A stretch of DNA of 64,000 nucleotides from UBA11358 sp049517655 (GTDB lineage: Bacteria > Verrucomicrobiota > Verrucomicrobiia > Limisphaerales > UBA11358): positions 423,063-487,062 of the forward strand of contig JBEKRQ010000003.1 of the NCBI GenBank assembly GCA_049517655.1. Direction: 5' to 3'. A model generated the notes under the pieces. It saw only the letters and a program-made list of their open reading frames with translations, did not search any database and was not told where the DNA came from. Positions 9,113 through 17,867 of the stretch are shown in pieces. The translations under genes and the position numbers were made by a program. Position 1 is the stretch's first letter. Every line of letters begins with the position of its first letter.

Positions 9113-10786
9113 ATGCTCACAATGGAAGAAGCCATGAAGCAAAGCGCGATGCGTTTTGCAGCAGGCGAAATTGTCAAAGGCAAGATTATCGAAGTCCGCC
9201 CGAAGGAAGTTTTGGTGGACATCGGCTACAAAAGCGAGGGCGTCATCCCCACAAATGAATTTCAAGATGCCAACGCTGTGAAGGTCGGCGACGAAATTGA
9301 TGTCCTTATTGAAAAACTGGAAAACAAGGAAGGCATCGTCGTCCTGTCACACGAGAAGGCGGAGTTCAAGAAAAACTGGGACAAGATTCTGACGATTTGC
9401 AACGAAGGCGGCGTCATCACCGGCAAGGTCAAATCCATCGTCAAGGGCGGTTTGGTTGTCAACGTCGGCGTCGAGGCGTTTTTGCCCGCGTCGCAGATTG
9501 ATGTCATCACACCGAAGAACCTCGCGCAATTCGTCGGCAACAGCTACGAATTCAAAGTCGTCAAAATCAACCAGGACCGGCAGAACATTGTTCTTTCACG
9601 CCGCGAATTGATCGAACAGGAACGCGATGAAAAGCGCTCGAAATTGCTCGCTGAAATGGTGCCGGGCGACATCCGCAAGGGCACGGTCAAGAACATCACC
9701 GATTTTGGCGCGTTCATTGACCTCAATGGCATTGATGGCCTGTTGCACATCACGGACATCAGTTGGGGGCGCATCGCGCATCCGTCGGAGATTTTAAAGA
9801 TCGGTCAGGAGATTGACGTGGTTGTGCTCGATGTGAACAAGGAAAAGGAGCGCGTCAGCCTCGGCCTCAAGCAAAAGATGGCCAACCCGTGGGACAACAT
9901 CGAAACGAAATTCCCCGTCGGTGCGCGTGTCAAAGGCAAGGTCGTCAGTCTCGTGCCTTACGGCGCGTTTGTGCAACTCGAGCCGGGCGTTGAAGGTCTC
10001 GTTCACGTCACTGAACTTTCCTGGACGAAGCGCGTGGCCAAACCCAGTGACATTCTCAAGCAGAACCAGGAAATTGAGGCCGTCGTGCTGGGCATCAACC
10101 GTGAGGAACAGAAAATTTCCCTCGGCATTCGCCAGCTTGAATCCAATCCGTGGGACACCGCCGAGCAAAAATACAAGGGTGGTTCTAAAGTCAAGGGCAA
10201 GGTGCGCAATCTCACAAGCTATGGCGCGTTTGTGGAATTGGAAGAGGGCATTGACGGCATGATTCACGTGTCCGACATGTCGTGGACGCGCAAAATCAAT
10301 CATCCGTCCGAAGTTCTCAAGAAGAGCGACGAAGTCGAGGCGGTGGTGCTCGAGGTGGATCGTCCGAACCAGCGCATTGCGCTTGGCATAAAACAACTCA
10401 CACAAGACCCGTGGGAAAACATTGATCAGCTCTACAAAGTCGGCGACCTCGTTCAAGGCAAAGTCACCAAACTCGCGAGCTTCGGCGCATTCGTCGGTCT
10501 GCAACACGACATTGACGGTCTTGTGCACATCTCGCAGGTCAGCGAGGAACGCGTGGACAAGATTAAAAACGTGCTGAAAGCTGGCCAGGAAGTCGCGGCG
10601 CGCGTCATCAAGATTGACAGGGGCGAACGCCGCATTGGCCTGTCCATCAAGGCCGCCAGCTATACCGAGGAGCAGCTCAAGGAGGAACAAAAACTCCTCG
10701 ACGCGCTCAAGCCCGGTGAAGACCTCGTGGCGTTGCAACACGCCTTCGACGCCGCCGACGAAGCGAAGCAGGAATCGAAGGAATAA
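9113..10786 (+). CDS. rpsA: 30S ribosomal protein S1
   Basis: 557 residues, built of six S1/OB-fold RNA-binding repeats. The first begins around AAGEIVKGKIIEVRPKEVLV; the later four share the pattern G..VKGKV..L..YGAFV.LE.G..GL.H.S..SW...... The protein recruits mRNA to the 30S subunit. ATG 9113 gives MLTMEEAMKQ; upstream in-frame ATG 9056 is less likely because it adds a Pro/Ser-rich stretch not expected for S1. A rho-independent terminator follows at 10811. Confidence 0.97.
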   Translation: MLTMEEAMKQSAMRFAAGEIVKGKIIEVRPKEVLVDIGYKSEGVIPTNEFQDANAVKVGDEIDVLIEKLENKEGIVVLSHEKAEFKKNWDKILTICNEGGVITGKVKSIVKGGLVVNVGVEAFLPASQIDVITPKNLAQFVGNSYEFKVVKINQDRQNIVLSRRELIEQERDEKRSKLLAEMVPGDIRKGTVKNITDFGAFIDLNGIDGLLHITDISWGRIAHPSEILKIGQEIDVVVLDVNKEKERVSLGLKQKMANPWDNIETKFPVGARVKGKVVSLVPYGAFVQLEPGVEGLVHVTELSWTKRVAKPSDILKQNQEIEAVVLGINREEQKISLGIRQLESNPWDTAEQKYKGGSKVKGKVRNLTSYGAFVELEEGIDGMIHVSDMSWTRKINHPSEVLKKSDEVEAVVLEVDRPNQRIALGIKQLTQDPWENIDQLYKVGDLVQGKVTKLASFGAFVGLQHDIDGLVHISQVSEERVDKIKNVLKAGQEVAARVIKIDRGERRIGLSIKAASYTEEQLKEEQKLLDALKPGEDLVALQHAFDAADEAKQESKE

Positions 10787-10810
10787 CCGCCATCAGGAAA
10801 ACCAATCACA

Positions 10811-10840
10811 CAGGCGGGCCGGTAACGGTCCGCCTGTTTT
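10811..10840 (+). terminator. Rho-independent terminator of rpsA
   Basis: GC-rich hairpin with arms CAGGCGG and CCGCCTG and a GTAA-type loop, followed by TTTTATT. It lies 24 bases after the rpsA stop. A second dyad CTCTCCCGTC/GACGGGAGAG (10846-10868), REP-like, comes right after it. Confidence 0.85.
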
Positions 10841-10893
10841 ATTCCCTCTCCCGTCAGACGGGAGAGGGTGGCACGAAGCGACGGGTAAGGGAT

Positions 10894-11481
10894 TCATTCC
10901 GCTGCTTTCAGGCCGCGATGCTGGTAATGCAAAATCTTGAATTCCGGCGTGTCGCGAATTTCCTCAACCTGAACGAATCGGTCTTCAAAAGGCGGGAAGA
11001 ACACGTCGCCCTCGACCTCGCGTTTAACGAGCGTGAGATAAAGATCGGAACAGAGCGGCAACGCCTGTTCATAAATCTGCGCGCCGCCGCAAATAAAATA
11101 GTCCAGGGGAGAATCCATCGGGCTGAGTTTTAAGAAGTTTTTTATAATGCGCAGGTCGATTGCGGTTACACCGCCAATTTGTGGAAGCTCAAATTGGTAG
11201 GGGGGCGGAACTGCCGTTTTGCCTCGTGCAATCCACGCCTCGCCAAAAAGATCGGGGAATTCCCGCTTCAGGAGTCCCGGATGCCGGCTAAGAACGATGT
11301 TGATGCGATCCGGCAGTGGTTTGCCAAAACCCTCGAAGGTTTTTCGTCCGATAATTATGACATTACCCTTGGTCTTTTCCTTGAACCACTTGAAATCCTC
11401 CGGCAAGTGCCACGGGATTTTGCCGCCCGCGCCAATCACGCGGTTCAGCGACATCGCAGCAATGGCTTTGAAGTGTTTCAT
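10894..11481 (-). CDS. folA: Dihydrofolate reductase
   Basis: Reduces dihydrofolate to tetrahydrofolate with NADPH. 195 residues, slightly longer than the usual 160-170. Visible are the N-terminal MSLNRVIGAGGKIPWHLPEDFKWF (substrate-site Glu/Asp in the PEDF motif), the NADPH motif NVIIIGRKTFEGFGKPLPDRINIVLSR, and the C-terminal FICGGAQIYEQALPLCSDLYLT. The extra length is an insertion between the ARGK region and the ICGGA motif. It lies 3 bases downstream of thyA, so the two are co-transcribed, the usual folate-cycle pair. Confidence 0.95.
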   Translation of the reverse strand: MKHFKAIAAMSLNRVIGAGGKIPWHLPEDFKWFKEKTKGNVIIIGRKTFEGFGKPLPDRINIVLSRHPGLLKREFPDLFGEAWIARGKTAVPPPYQFELPQIGGVTAIDLRIIKNFLKLSPMDSPLDYFICGGAQIYEQALPLCSDLYLTLVKREVEGDVFFPPFEDRFVQVEEIRDTPEFKILHYQHRGLKAAE

Positions 11482-11483
11482 AA

Positions 11484-12278
11484 TTATACCGCAATCGGCG
11501 CTTTGATGGCCGGATGCGGATTATAGCCGGTCAATTCGAAATCCTCAAACTTGAAGTCATGGATGTTTTTAACCGCCGGATTCAATTTCATTTGCGGCAA
11601 TGGACGTGGATCGCGAGACAATTGCAACTTCGCCTGTTCGATATGGTTGGCGTAAAGATGTAGGTCGCCGAAGGTGTGGATGAAATCGCCGGGCTTCAGT
11701 CCGCAAACCTGCGCGACCATCAGCGTGAGCAGCGCGTAGCTGGCGATGTTGAACGGCACGCCAAGAAAAATATCCGCGCTGCGCTGGTAAAGCTGGCAGC
11801 TCAATTCCCCGTCACTCACGTAAAACTGGAATAGCGCGTGGCACGGCGGCAACGCCATCTTGTCAATTTCACCCGGATTCCACGCAGTGACAATGTGTCG
11901 GCGGCTGTCGGGCTTTTTTTGGATTTGCCCGATGACGCCGTCAATTTGGTTGATGGAGCGGCCATCGGGTGTGCGCCAATCGCGCCATTGCGCGCCGTAA
12001 ACGCGACCGAGATTGCCGTCCTTGTCCGCCCATTCGTCCCATATCGTCACGCCGCGTTCATTGAGCCATTTGACATTGGTGTCGCCGCGCAAAAACCAAA
12101 GCAGTTCATAGATGATGGATTTGAGGTGAACTTTCTTTGTCGTTATGAGCGGAAAATCATTCTTCAATGGAAAACGCATTTGCGCGCCGAAGACGGAATA
12201 CGTGCCTGTGCCTGTGCGGTCGGCCTTGAATTTTCCGTGCTCCAAAATATGTCGCAGCAAATCGAGGTATTGAATCAT
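11484..12278 (-). CDS. thyA: Thymidylate synthase
   Basis: Converts dUMP to dTMP with methylene-THF. 264 residues, the standard bacterial ThyA length. The catalytic Cys146 is in LPPCHALFQFYV; the dUMP-binding QLYQRSADIFLGVPFNIASY and the N-terminal Arg loop DRTGTGTYSVFG are intact. First gene of the thyA-folA pair; the product dihydrofolate is recycled by FolA. Confidence 0.98.
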   Translation of the reverse strand: MIQYLDLLRHILEHGKFKADRTGTGTYSVFGAQMRFPLKNDFPLITTKKVHLKSIIYELLWFLRGDTNVKWLNERGVTIWDEWADKDGNLGRVYGAQWRDWRTPDGRSINQIDGVIGQIQKKPDSRRHIVTAWNPGEIDKMALPPCHALFQFYVSDGELSCQLYQRSADIFLGVPFNIASYALLTLMVAQVCGLKPGDFIHTFGDLHLYANHIEQAKLQLSRDPRPLPQMKLNPAVKNIHDFKFEDFELTGYNPHPAIKAPIAV

Positions 12279-12422
12279 TGCGGTAAAAATTTAACCACGA
12301 AAGGCGTGAATGAAAAAGAAATTTAGCCAAGTAAAGAGAGTAAAAAATAAAACTGCGTCACTATCCACCAACAAGCGGCTTTGACTCTCCCGCAGGGTTT
12401 GTTGTATCTAGAGGGCAGATCA

Positions 12423-14336
12423 ATGGCTGATTTTTTGACGACACTGAAAGCGCAGGTCCTGTTGACTGACGGGGCGATGGGATCTTATCTGTTTAAGTTG
12501 ACTGGCCGGCTCTCTGAAACCAACCACGTTTACGAGGCATTCAACATTGATCAACCTGACCTGATCCAGAAGATCCACCTCGATTACCTTGCGGCTGGCG
12601 CCCGCTGCTTGAAGAGCAACACGTTCGGCGCCAACCGCCAGCAGTTGCGGCCGTACGGACTGGACAATCGCCTCGCCGCCTTGAACCACGGCGGGGTCGA
12701 GGTTGCGCGCAAGGCGATAGCGATTTTCCAGGCTCAGTGCGGCACGGCAGAAACATTCTTTGTGCTGGCTTCAGTCGGACCCACATTGCAACCGCTAACA
12801 GATGCTGCGGCTGTCGCGGCGTGTTACCGTGAACAGATTGAGAGCCTGATCGCCGCTGGAGTGGATGCGTTGCTTCTGGAGACTTTCAGTTCACTCTCGC
12901 AACTCGAACTGGTAATTGGTCTGGTCCAGTCGCTTCCCCAAGCGCCGCCGATCATCGCGGAGATGTCCATCCATTCTTCCAGTGCAGGTCAACCGCTGCA
13001 ACTTGATCCGGTGATGTTCATCAGCCGGATGGCCACGAAAGGCATACCGGTGGCAGGTGTCAACTGTTGCGCACCGTGGGATGCGAGCGCGTTTGTGGAT
13101 GCCGTCAAGGATTCAGCGCCCATTCGTTCCGGTGCCATTCAACTCGTGGTCATGCCTAATGCGGGTGGCTTTCAGCGGATCGGCAACAGGTTCATGAGCT
13201 CCGTGAATCCGGAGTTTGCGGGGCGAATGGCGCGCAGCTTTGTCGACAAAGGCGTGCGATTGATAGGTGGCTGTTGCGAGATGCATCCGCCGCACATCCG
13301 GGAGATGCACGACTACCTGCAGTCCCGTCAAGCCGACAAAAAGTCGATTACCATCCAGGTTCAAGCCGCATTACCTTCCGCTGGCGATGCAGAGAAACGG
13401 CTCAACGGCGCATTCTCCCGCAAACTTAAAGACGGCCAGTTCGTCGTCAGCGTCGAATTGCTGCCACCGCGCGGGACGGATCAGAAAACAATTCAGAGTA
13501 AAGTCAATTTCGTCGCCCAGTTGGCCGCCGGTGAGTTGGCCGATGCCGTGGATCTCACCGATGGCTCGCGGGGTATCCCCCTGATGCCACCCGGTGATTT
13601 CATCCACTTGATCCGCGAACAACTCCACTGGACTGCCGCCAGTGGCGACCGGCTGGAACTCATCCCGCACTTCACGGGCCGCGACTTGAATGTTATGGGG
13701 GTGCAAAGCCGCCTCATCGGCTATCACGCCAATCGGATTCGCAACGTGCTCTTCATCACCGGTGATCCGCCGAAGATGGCGCCGACATACCCGCGATCCA
13801 CCGCCGTTTTCGACGTGGATTCCGTTACGCTGATCCGCCTCACGGGTTCGTGCCTGAATGCCGGCGTGGATTTTGGCGGTGCGCCGCTGGGCAAACAGGC
13901 CGATCCCCGGACTCATTTTACCATCGGCACCGGCTTCGAGCCGGAAGCACTGGACATGAACCGTGAACTCAGGCGGCTGGAACAGAAAATTGCCAACGGT
14001 GTTGATTACATTATGACCCAGCCAGCCTTCCATTATGCCCCGATGGCCGTACTGGAGAAGTTTCGGGCGCAGCGACCCTTCCTGATCGGCGTCATGATCC
14101 TGACCAGTTCCGAGCATGCGCGGCGGATGGCGCAGATTCCAGGTGTCGTTGTGCCCGATGCGATTTTGAACCGCCTCTCGGAAGTCCGGAGTGTCGCTGA
14201 CCAAGCCAAGGTCGGACAGGATATCGCCGCGGAGCAAATCCGATGGGTCGTTCGCGAAGGTTGGGCCGGCCTTTACCTGATGTCTCCCGTTAGCACAAGC
14301 GGCGTGCTAGATGTTCTCCAATCCGGGTTGCAGTAG
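12423..14336 (+). CDS. Fused homocysteine S-methyltransferase / 5,10-methylenetetrahydrofolate reductase
   Basis: 637 residues joining two one-carbon enzymes. Residues 1-300 are a homocysteine methyltransferase domain (LLTDGAMGSYLF; zinc-ligand Cys in GVNCCAPW and GGCCEMHPP). Residues about 340-637 are a MetF-type TIM barrel (VSVELLPPRGTDQKT; NVLFITGDPPK; DYIMTQPAFHYAP). The same fusion is known in Bacillus YitJ-like proteins. ATG 12423 follows GAGGG; a possible promoter (TTGACT 12381, TATCTA 12405) sits just upstream. Its proximity to thyA-folA gives a folate cluster, though the gene is divergent from them. Confidence 0.92.
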   Translation: MADFLTTLKAQVLLTDGAMGSYLFKLTGRLSETNHVYEAFNIDQPDLIQKIHLDYLAAGARCLKSNTFGANRQQLRPYGLDNRLAALNHGGVEVARKAIAIFQAQCGTAETFFVLASVGPTLQPLTDAAAVAACYREQIESLIAAGVDALLLETFSSLSQLELVIGLVQSLPQAPPIIAEMSIHSSSAGQPLQLDPVMFISRMATKGIPVAGVNCCAPWDASAFVDAVKDSAPIRSGAIQLVVMPNAGGFQRIGNRFMSSVNPEFAGRMARSFVDKGVRLIGGCCEMHPPHIREMHDYLQSRQADKKSITIQVQAALPSAGDAEKRLNGAFSRKLKDGQFVVSVELLPPRGTDQKTIQSKVNFVAQLAAGELADAVDLTDGSRGIPLMPPGDFIHLIREQLHWTAASGDRLELIPHFTGRDLNVMGVQSRLIGYHANRIRNVLFITGDPPKMAPTYPRSTAVFDVDSVTLIRLTGSCLNAGVDFGGAPLGKQADPRTHFTIGTGFEPEALDMNRELRRLEQKIANGVDYIMTQPAFHYAPMAVLEKFRAQRPFLIGVMILTSSEHARRMAQIPGVVVPDAILNRLSEVRSVADQAKVGQDIAAEQIRWVVREGWAGLYLMSPVSTSGVLDVLQSGLQ

Positions 14337-14429
14337 TCGGAAGACGATGGCAGTTTTCGATTGGTTTGGCTGTTGGATTTGTGTTTTATTGCCGTCGTGG
14401 GTCAGTCGTGTCCCGAAGAACCAAGAATA

Positions 14430-14606
14430 ATGGAAACCCAGTTGGTTAGACAATTCAATATGACATTAATCCATCTTCTCGATATCTCCGGGACCCTGGC
14501 TTTCGGGGTATCGGGTGCGTTTCGCGCCGTCAAACACGAACTCGATCTACTGGGTGTCATGGTGCTCGCGGTGGCCACGGGTGTCGTCGGCAGAAACTGT
14601 GGCTAA
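14430..14606 (+). pseudogene. Truncated TRIC/UPF0126-type membrane protein remnant
   Basis: 58 codons matching only the N-terminus of trimeric intracellular cation channel-like (UPF0126) proteins: LIHLLDISGTLAFGVSGAFRAVKHELDLLGVMVLAVATGVVG. Full members run to about 200 residues and continue with a GGG..RD loop; here the frame ends in RNCG and stop. No continuation is seen in other frames before ruvX at 14666. Interpreted as a deletion remnant. Confidence 0.6.
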
Positions 14607-14665
14607 AACGAATCAATTGAAATCGGCTCGCTACGCCAAGCTTTTGTTGCAAAACTGTGGGCGCA

Positions 14666-15073
14666 ATGCGAATCCTCGCCCTCGATCACGGAAGCAAACG
14701 TATCGGCGTCGCGGTGAGCGATGAAACCAAAACCATCGCGCAGCCGCTGGAATACATTCCCGCCGAGCCGTTCGCGGATTTTCTAGAGCGGCTCAAGCAA
14801 TTGATCCACGAAAAGGAAATTGACCTGATTCTCGTCGGTCTACCGCGCAACATGGACGGCAGCTACGGCCCGGCGGCGCAAAAGGTGGAGATGTTCGTTG
14901 GTGTGCTGCGAACAGCCATCACCGTGCCCATCAAAACTGGGGATGAAAGGCTGACTTCGGCGCAGGCGAACCGGATTTTGATCCAGGCCAAAGTCCGTCG
15001 CACCAGACGCAAAGAAAAAGTGGATCAAACCGCAGCGGCGATTTTACTGCAAAGCTATCTGGATGGGATTTAA
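14666..15073 (+). CDS. ruvX: Putative Holliday junction resolvase RuvX/YqgF
   Basis: RNase H-fold nuclease implicated in 16S pre-rRNA 5' processing and possibly recombination. 135 residues, typical length. Motifs: LALDHGSKRIGVAVSDE with the first catalytic Asp, LVGLPRNMDGSYG, KTGDERLTSAQANRIL and the C-terminal VDQTAAAILLQSYLDG with the last catalytic Asp. ATG 14666 (MRILALD) is the family start. Confidence 0.93.
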   Translation: MRILALDHGSKRIGVAVSDETKTIAQPLEYIPAEPFADFLERLKQLIHEKEIDLILVGLPRNMDGSYGPAAQKVEMFVGVLRTAITVPIKTGDERLTSAQANRILIQAKVRRTRRKEKVDQTAAAILLQSYLDGI

Positions 15074-15074
15074 C

Positions 15075-15247
15075 TTTTCCAACCACGGATGAACACAGAT
15101 AAACACGGATGGAGCAAATTGCTTGATGGTAGGGCGCGTCACTCCGTGCGCGCCGAGATTGGTATTTTCGCGAACGGCGGGCAGAGGACTGCCCGCCCTA
15201 CAGGTGAATCCATATTTCATCCGTGTCCATTCGTGTCCATCTGTGGT
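15075..15247. repeat. Mosaic dispersed repeat with 30-bp inverted ends
   Basis: The left end reads AACCACGGATGAACACAG.. and the right end is its imperfect inverse (..CCGTGTCCATTCGTGTCCATCTGTGGTT). Between them are two further palindromic modules (GGGCGCGTCACTCCGTGCGCGCC and GGCGGGCAGAGGACTGCCCGCC). The structure looks like nested intergenic repeat elements between ruvX and truA; no coding capacity. Confidence 0.7.
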
Positions 15248-15250
15248 TAA

Positions 15251-16036
15251 ATGTCTTTTGTGGACAAGCAGAAATTCAAACTCGTCATCGCCTACGACGG
15301 CACGGCTTACGAAGGCTGGCAGGTGCAAAAGACTGGCACCGGCGTGCAGGAAATCGTCGAGAAAGCACTGGCCAAGTTGTTTCCGAGCAAGCCGCGCCTT
15401 CATAGCGCCAGCCGCACGGATACCGGCGTTCACGCGCTCGGCATGGTGGCGCATTTCGAAATTCCCGGCACCGAGTCCAAGATACCCATGCGCAAACTGG
15501 CGCTCGCCCTCAACGCGTGGTTGCCGGAAGACATTCGTGTGTTGTCAGCGTCGCGGGCATTGAAAAGGTTCCATGCCCGATTCGACACAGCGGGCAAGCA
15601 ATACCGTTATTTTGTCTGGAACCACACAGCGATGAATCCATTGCTTCGCCATAGCGCGTGGCACGTAACGCGTCCGCTCAACCTGAAGGCCATGCGTGCC
15701 GCCGCGCCGCTGTTAGTCGGACGGCATGATTTCAAATCGTTTGCCGCGAGTCGAAATTACGAGATGGAATCCACCGTGCGCAGGCTCGCGCGTTGCGACA
15801 TCAGAAAGAGCGGCTCGCTGCTGACCTTCGTCATCGAGGGTGACGGTTTTCTTTACAAAATGTGCCGCAGCATCGTCGGGACACTGGTGCAAATCGGCCT
15901 CGGGAAATTCCCGGACGATGAAATCAAACGCATGCTGGCCAAAAAGGACCGGCGTGTGGCTGGCATGACTGCGCCTGCGCACGGTCTGGTTTTGTGGAAG
16001 GTGTTTTATAAACAGTCAGCAGTTCGTAGTCAGTAG
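15251..16036 (+). CDS. truA: tRNA pseudouridine(38-40) synthase
   Basis: 261 residues. The catalytic Asp57 lies in SASRTDTGVHALGM; other TruA motifs include YDGTAYEGWQVQ near the N-terminus and FLYKMCRSIVGTLVQIGLGK near residue 205. The last few codons (YKQSAVRSQ) run into a short intergenic repeat beginning at about 16016, so the natural C-terminus may have been altered by repeat insertion. Confidence 0.96.
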   Translation: MSFVDKQKFKLVIAYDGTAYEGWQVQKTGTGVQEIVEKALAKLFPSKPRLHSASRTDTGVHALGMVAHFEIPGTESKIPMRKLALALNAWLPEDIRVLSASRALKRFHARFDTAGKQYRYFVWNHTAMNPLLRHSAWHVTRPLNLKAMRAAAPLLVGRHDFKSFAASRNYEMESTVRRLARCDIRKSGSLLTFVIEGDGFLYKMCRSIVGTLVQIGLGKFPDDEIKRMLAKKDRRVAGMTAPAHGLVLWKVFYKQSAVRSQ

Positions 16037-16094
16037 TCAGTAGGACCAATCGTGATGCACTGCTGTTGACTACCAACTACTGACTATTGACTCA
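16012..16094. repeat. Short tandem/inverted repeat between truA and trmL
   Basis: Units of CAGTAGT/AGTCAGTAG on the left and the inverse ACTACTGACTATTGACT on the right, forming an imperfect dyad that covers the truA stop and the trmL ribosome-binding region. Confidence 0.55.
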
Positions 16095-16095
16095 T

Positions 16096-16560
16096 ATGCA
16101 AATTGTTTTAGTTGAACCTGAAATTCCGCCGAACACGGGCAATGTGGCGCGGCTGTGCGCGGCCACAAAGACGACGCTGCATCTCATTGAACCGTTTGGT
16201 TTCAAACTCAACGACACGCGGCTCAAGCGCGCCGGCATGGATTACTGGCAGCAGGTCGAATGGCATCGCTGGGCGAGTTGGAAGGCGTTTGAAGAAAAGC
16301 TTCCGGCGAATGCACAGCTTTGGTTCATCGAATCTGGCGGGCCCAAACGTTACAGCGAAACAAAATTTTCGCCGGATGATTATCTGGTTTTTGGACGCGA
16401 GACGGCAGGTTTGCCGAAACAATTACTGGGGCAAAACCGCAGCCGTTGGCTGCGGATTCCAATGTTCAATGCGCAATCACGTTCGCTGAATTTGTCAAAC
16501 TGCGTTGCGCTCGTTTTGTTTGAGGCGTTGCGACAACAGGGATTCGATGGCGAGATTTGA
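16096..16560 (+). CDS. trmL: tRNA (cytidine(34)-2'-O)-methyltransferase (TrmL, SPOUT family)
   Basis: 154-residue SPOUT methyltransferase that modifies the wobble base of tRNA-Leu. Motifs: VLVEPEIPPNTGNVARLCAAT at the N-terminus, LVFGRETAGLPKQLL (SAM knot) and RSLNLSNCVALVLFEALRQQ at the C-terminus. The ATG at 16096 gives the standard MQIVLVEPEIP start. The last codons adjoin tRNA-Val on the other strand. Confidence 0.95.
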   Translation: MQIVLVEPEIPPNTGNVARLCAATKTTLHLIEPFGFKLNDTRLKRAGMDYWQQVEWHRWASWKAFEEKLPANAQLWFIESGGPKRYSETKFSPDDYLVFGRETAGLPKQLLGQNRSRWLRIPMFNAQSRSLNLSNCVALVLFEALRQQGFDGEI

Positions 16561-16561
16561 G

Positions 16562-16637
16562 TGGTGGGCGCTGAGGGATTCGAACCCCCGACCTACTCGG
16601 TGTAAACGAGACGCGCTAGCCACTGCGCCAAGCGCCC
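16562..16637 (-). tRNA. tRNA-Val (anticodon TAC)
   Basis: On the minus strand the acceptor GGGCGCT pairs with AGCGCCC, followed by A and encoded CCA. The D stem is GCGC/GCGC; anticodon loop TTTACAC gives TAC (Val); T loop TTCGAAT. Only the outermost anticodon-stem pair is mismatched. An apparent plus-strand peptide WWALRDSNPRPTRCKRDA here is antisense translation of this tRNA. Confidence 0.92.
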
Positions 16638-16691
16638 AATCAAGGCCACATTACCAGAACCGTGCCCATTGGCAACGTCGGACGCACCGGC

Positions 16692-17846
16692 TCACTTTTT
16701 CTCAACCAAAGTTCCGTCGCGACGAAGTTTCATCCGTTGCCCACGCCATTCGACGGTGTTTCCCAAAAACGCGCCAGCCCAAATCGCCACCTGTAGCAAA
16801 TCTTTCACCGGTACGAGCCACGGTGGTGCAAGGTTGTGGCGCGACTGCATGAATCGGCGCTGGAGATTTTGCGCGATGACGATTCGAATTAACAAAAGAG
16901 CAATCACGGTCAACAGAACGCAGAGTGTTTTCGACAAAACGAGCGATGCCATCAACCATAGCAGCGGCCAGAGAGTAGCGTTGGACAGGATGCTGAAAAA
17001 GTAGGGCAGGGGCTGGCAAACACGAATCGTGCGCGCCCAACGAAGTTGATGCCGCCAAACGTCGCGCCAATTCATCGGCGGGTCCCAACATTCCACAACG
17101 ACGGGGCAAAGCGCAGTGCGATGGCCTTTTTGGGCAATGCGGTGGCCAAGCTGGTAATCGTCGGCGAGACAATCGGCCAATGCGGTGAAACCGCCGGTTT
17201 CGGCGAGCGCTTCGCGGCGCACGAGAATTGCCGCGCCGAGCGCGAAGTCGATCGGCTTGATGCTGGCGTATTGCAGAACCATGCTCCAGAAATCGGCGTT
17301 GATGGCGACGGCTTCCCAGCGCATGGCGGTTGTGGTTGGATTCGCCAGCCGGTAAAAGCAATTGACCAGACCGATTTTGGAGTCGCGCAGCGGCGCAACC
17401 GCGTTGGCCAGAAAATCCGGCGGCACACGAACATCGGCGTCGCTGACGAGAATCAGTGAATGTTTGGCCAACCGTTCAAGTTGGATGAGAGTCGAAACTT
17501 TTCCATTTGTCCCAAACGATTCGCTGCAAGCGACAAGTTGTGCGTCTTGACCGGGATTTTTCTGAAGGAGTTCCTGCACCATTTTACATACGGGGTCGTT
17601 TGCGTCCGCGACGCCGAAAAGAATTTGCGTTTGCCCGGCGTTACTTTGGTTGAACCAGCTTTGGAGCGATTCAGCAGTGGTTTTGTCGCAGCCTTTGAGT
17701 GGTTTCAGGATTGAGATGGGGGGCGGGAGATTGGGTTCGGCGATTCGTTTATGCAGTGGAAATCGGCGTGCAGCGAGCCATTGCCAGAGCGCGAGGGCAA
17801 GGCTCAAGAGCGCGAGGGCGGAAAGGATGACGGCGGCGGCGTTCAC
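16692..17846 (-). CDS. HpnI-like / ceramide glucosyltransferase-type glycosyltransferase (GT21-like)
   Basis: 384 residues: an N-terminal membrane segment (5-25), a cytoplasmic GT-A domain and C-terminal membrane segments (about 285-330). Catalytic signature residues are visible: SDADVRVP (D2), LADDYQLG (D3) and HQLRWARTIR (the (Q/R)xxRW motif). This architecture is shared by ceramide glucosyltransferase and the hopanoid transferase HpnI, which adds N-acetylglucosamine to bacteriohopanetetrol. No other hopanoid gene is nearby, so the lipid acceptor is uncertain. Confidence 0.8.
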   Translation of the reverse strand: MNAAAVILSALALLSLALALWQWLAARRFPLHKRIAEPNLPPPISILKPLKGCDKTTAESLQSWFNQSNAGQTQILFGVADANDPVCKMVQELLQKNPGQDAQLVACSESFGTNGKVSTLIQLERLAKHSLILVSDADVRVPPDFLANAVAPLRDSKIGLVNCFYRLANPTTTAMRWEAVAINADFWSMVLQYASIKPIDFALGAAILVRREALAETGGFTALADCLADDYQLGHRIAQKGHRTALCPVVVECWDPPMNWRDVWRHQLRWARTIRVCQPLPYFFSILSNATLWPLLWLMASLVLSKTLCVLLTVIALLLIRIVIAQNLQRRFMQSRHNLAPPWLVPVKDLLQVAIWAGAFLGNTVEWRGQRMKLRRDGTLVEKK

Positions 17847-17867
17847 CTTTGAAAAGACGACCGCAAG

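Noticed and set aside
9794..10741. Long minus-strand frame opposite rpsA
   Set aside because: Antisense shadow of the S1 repeats; no ribosome-binding site or recognisable domain.
16505..16852. Plus-strand frame WWALRDSNPRPTRCKRDA...
   Set aside because: Antisense translation of tRNA-Val followed by frame noise over the HpnI-like gene.
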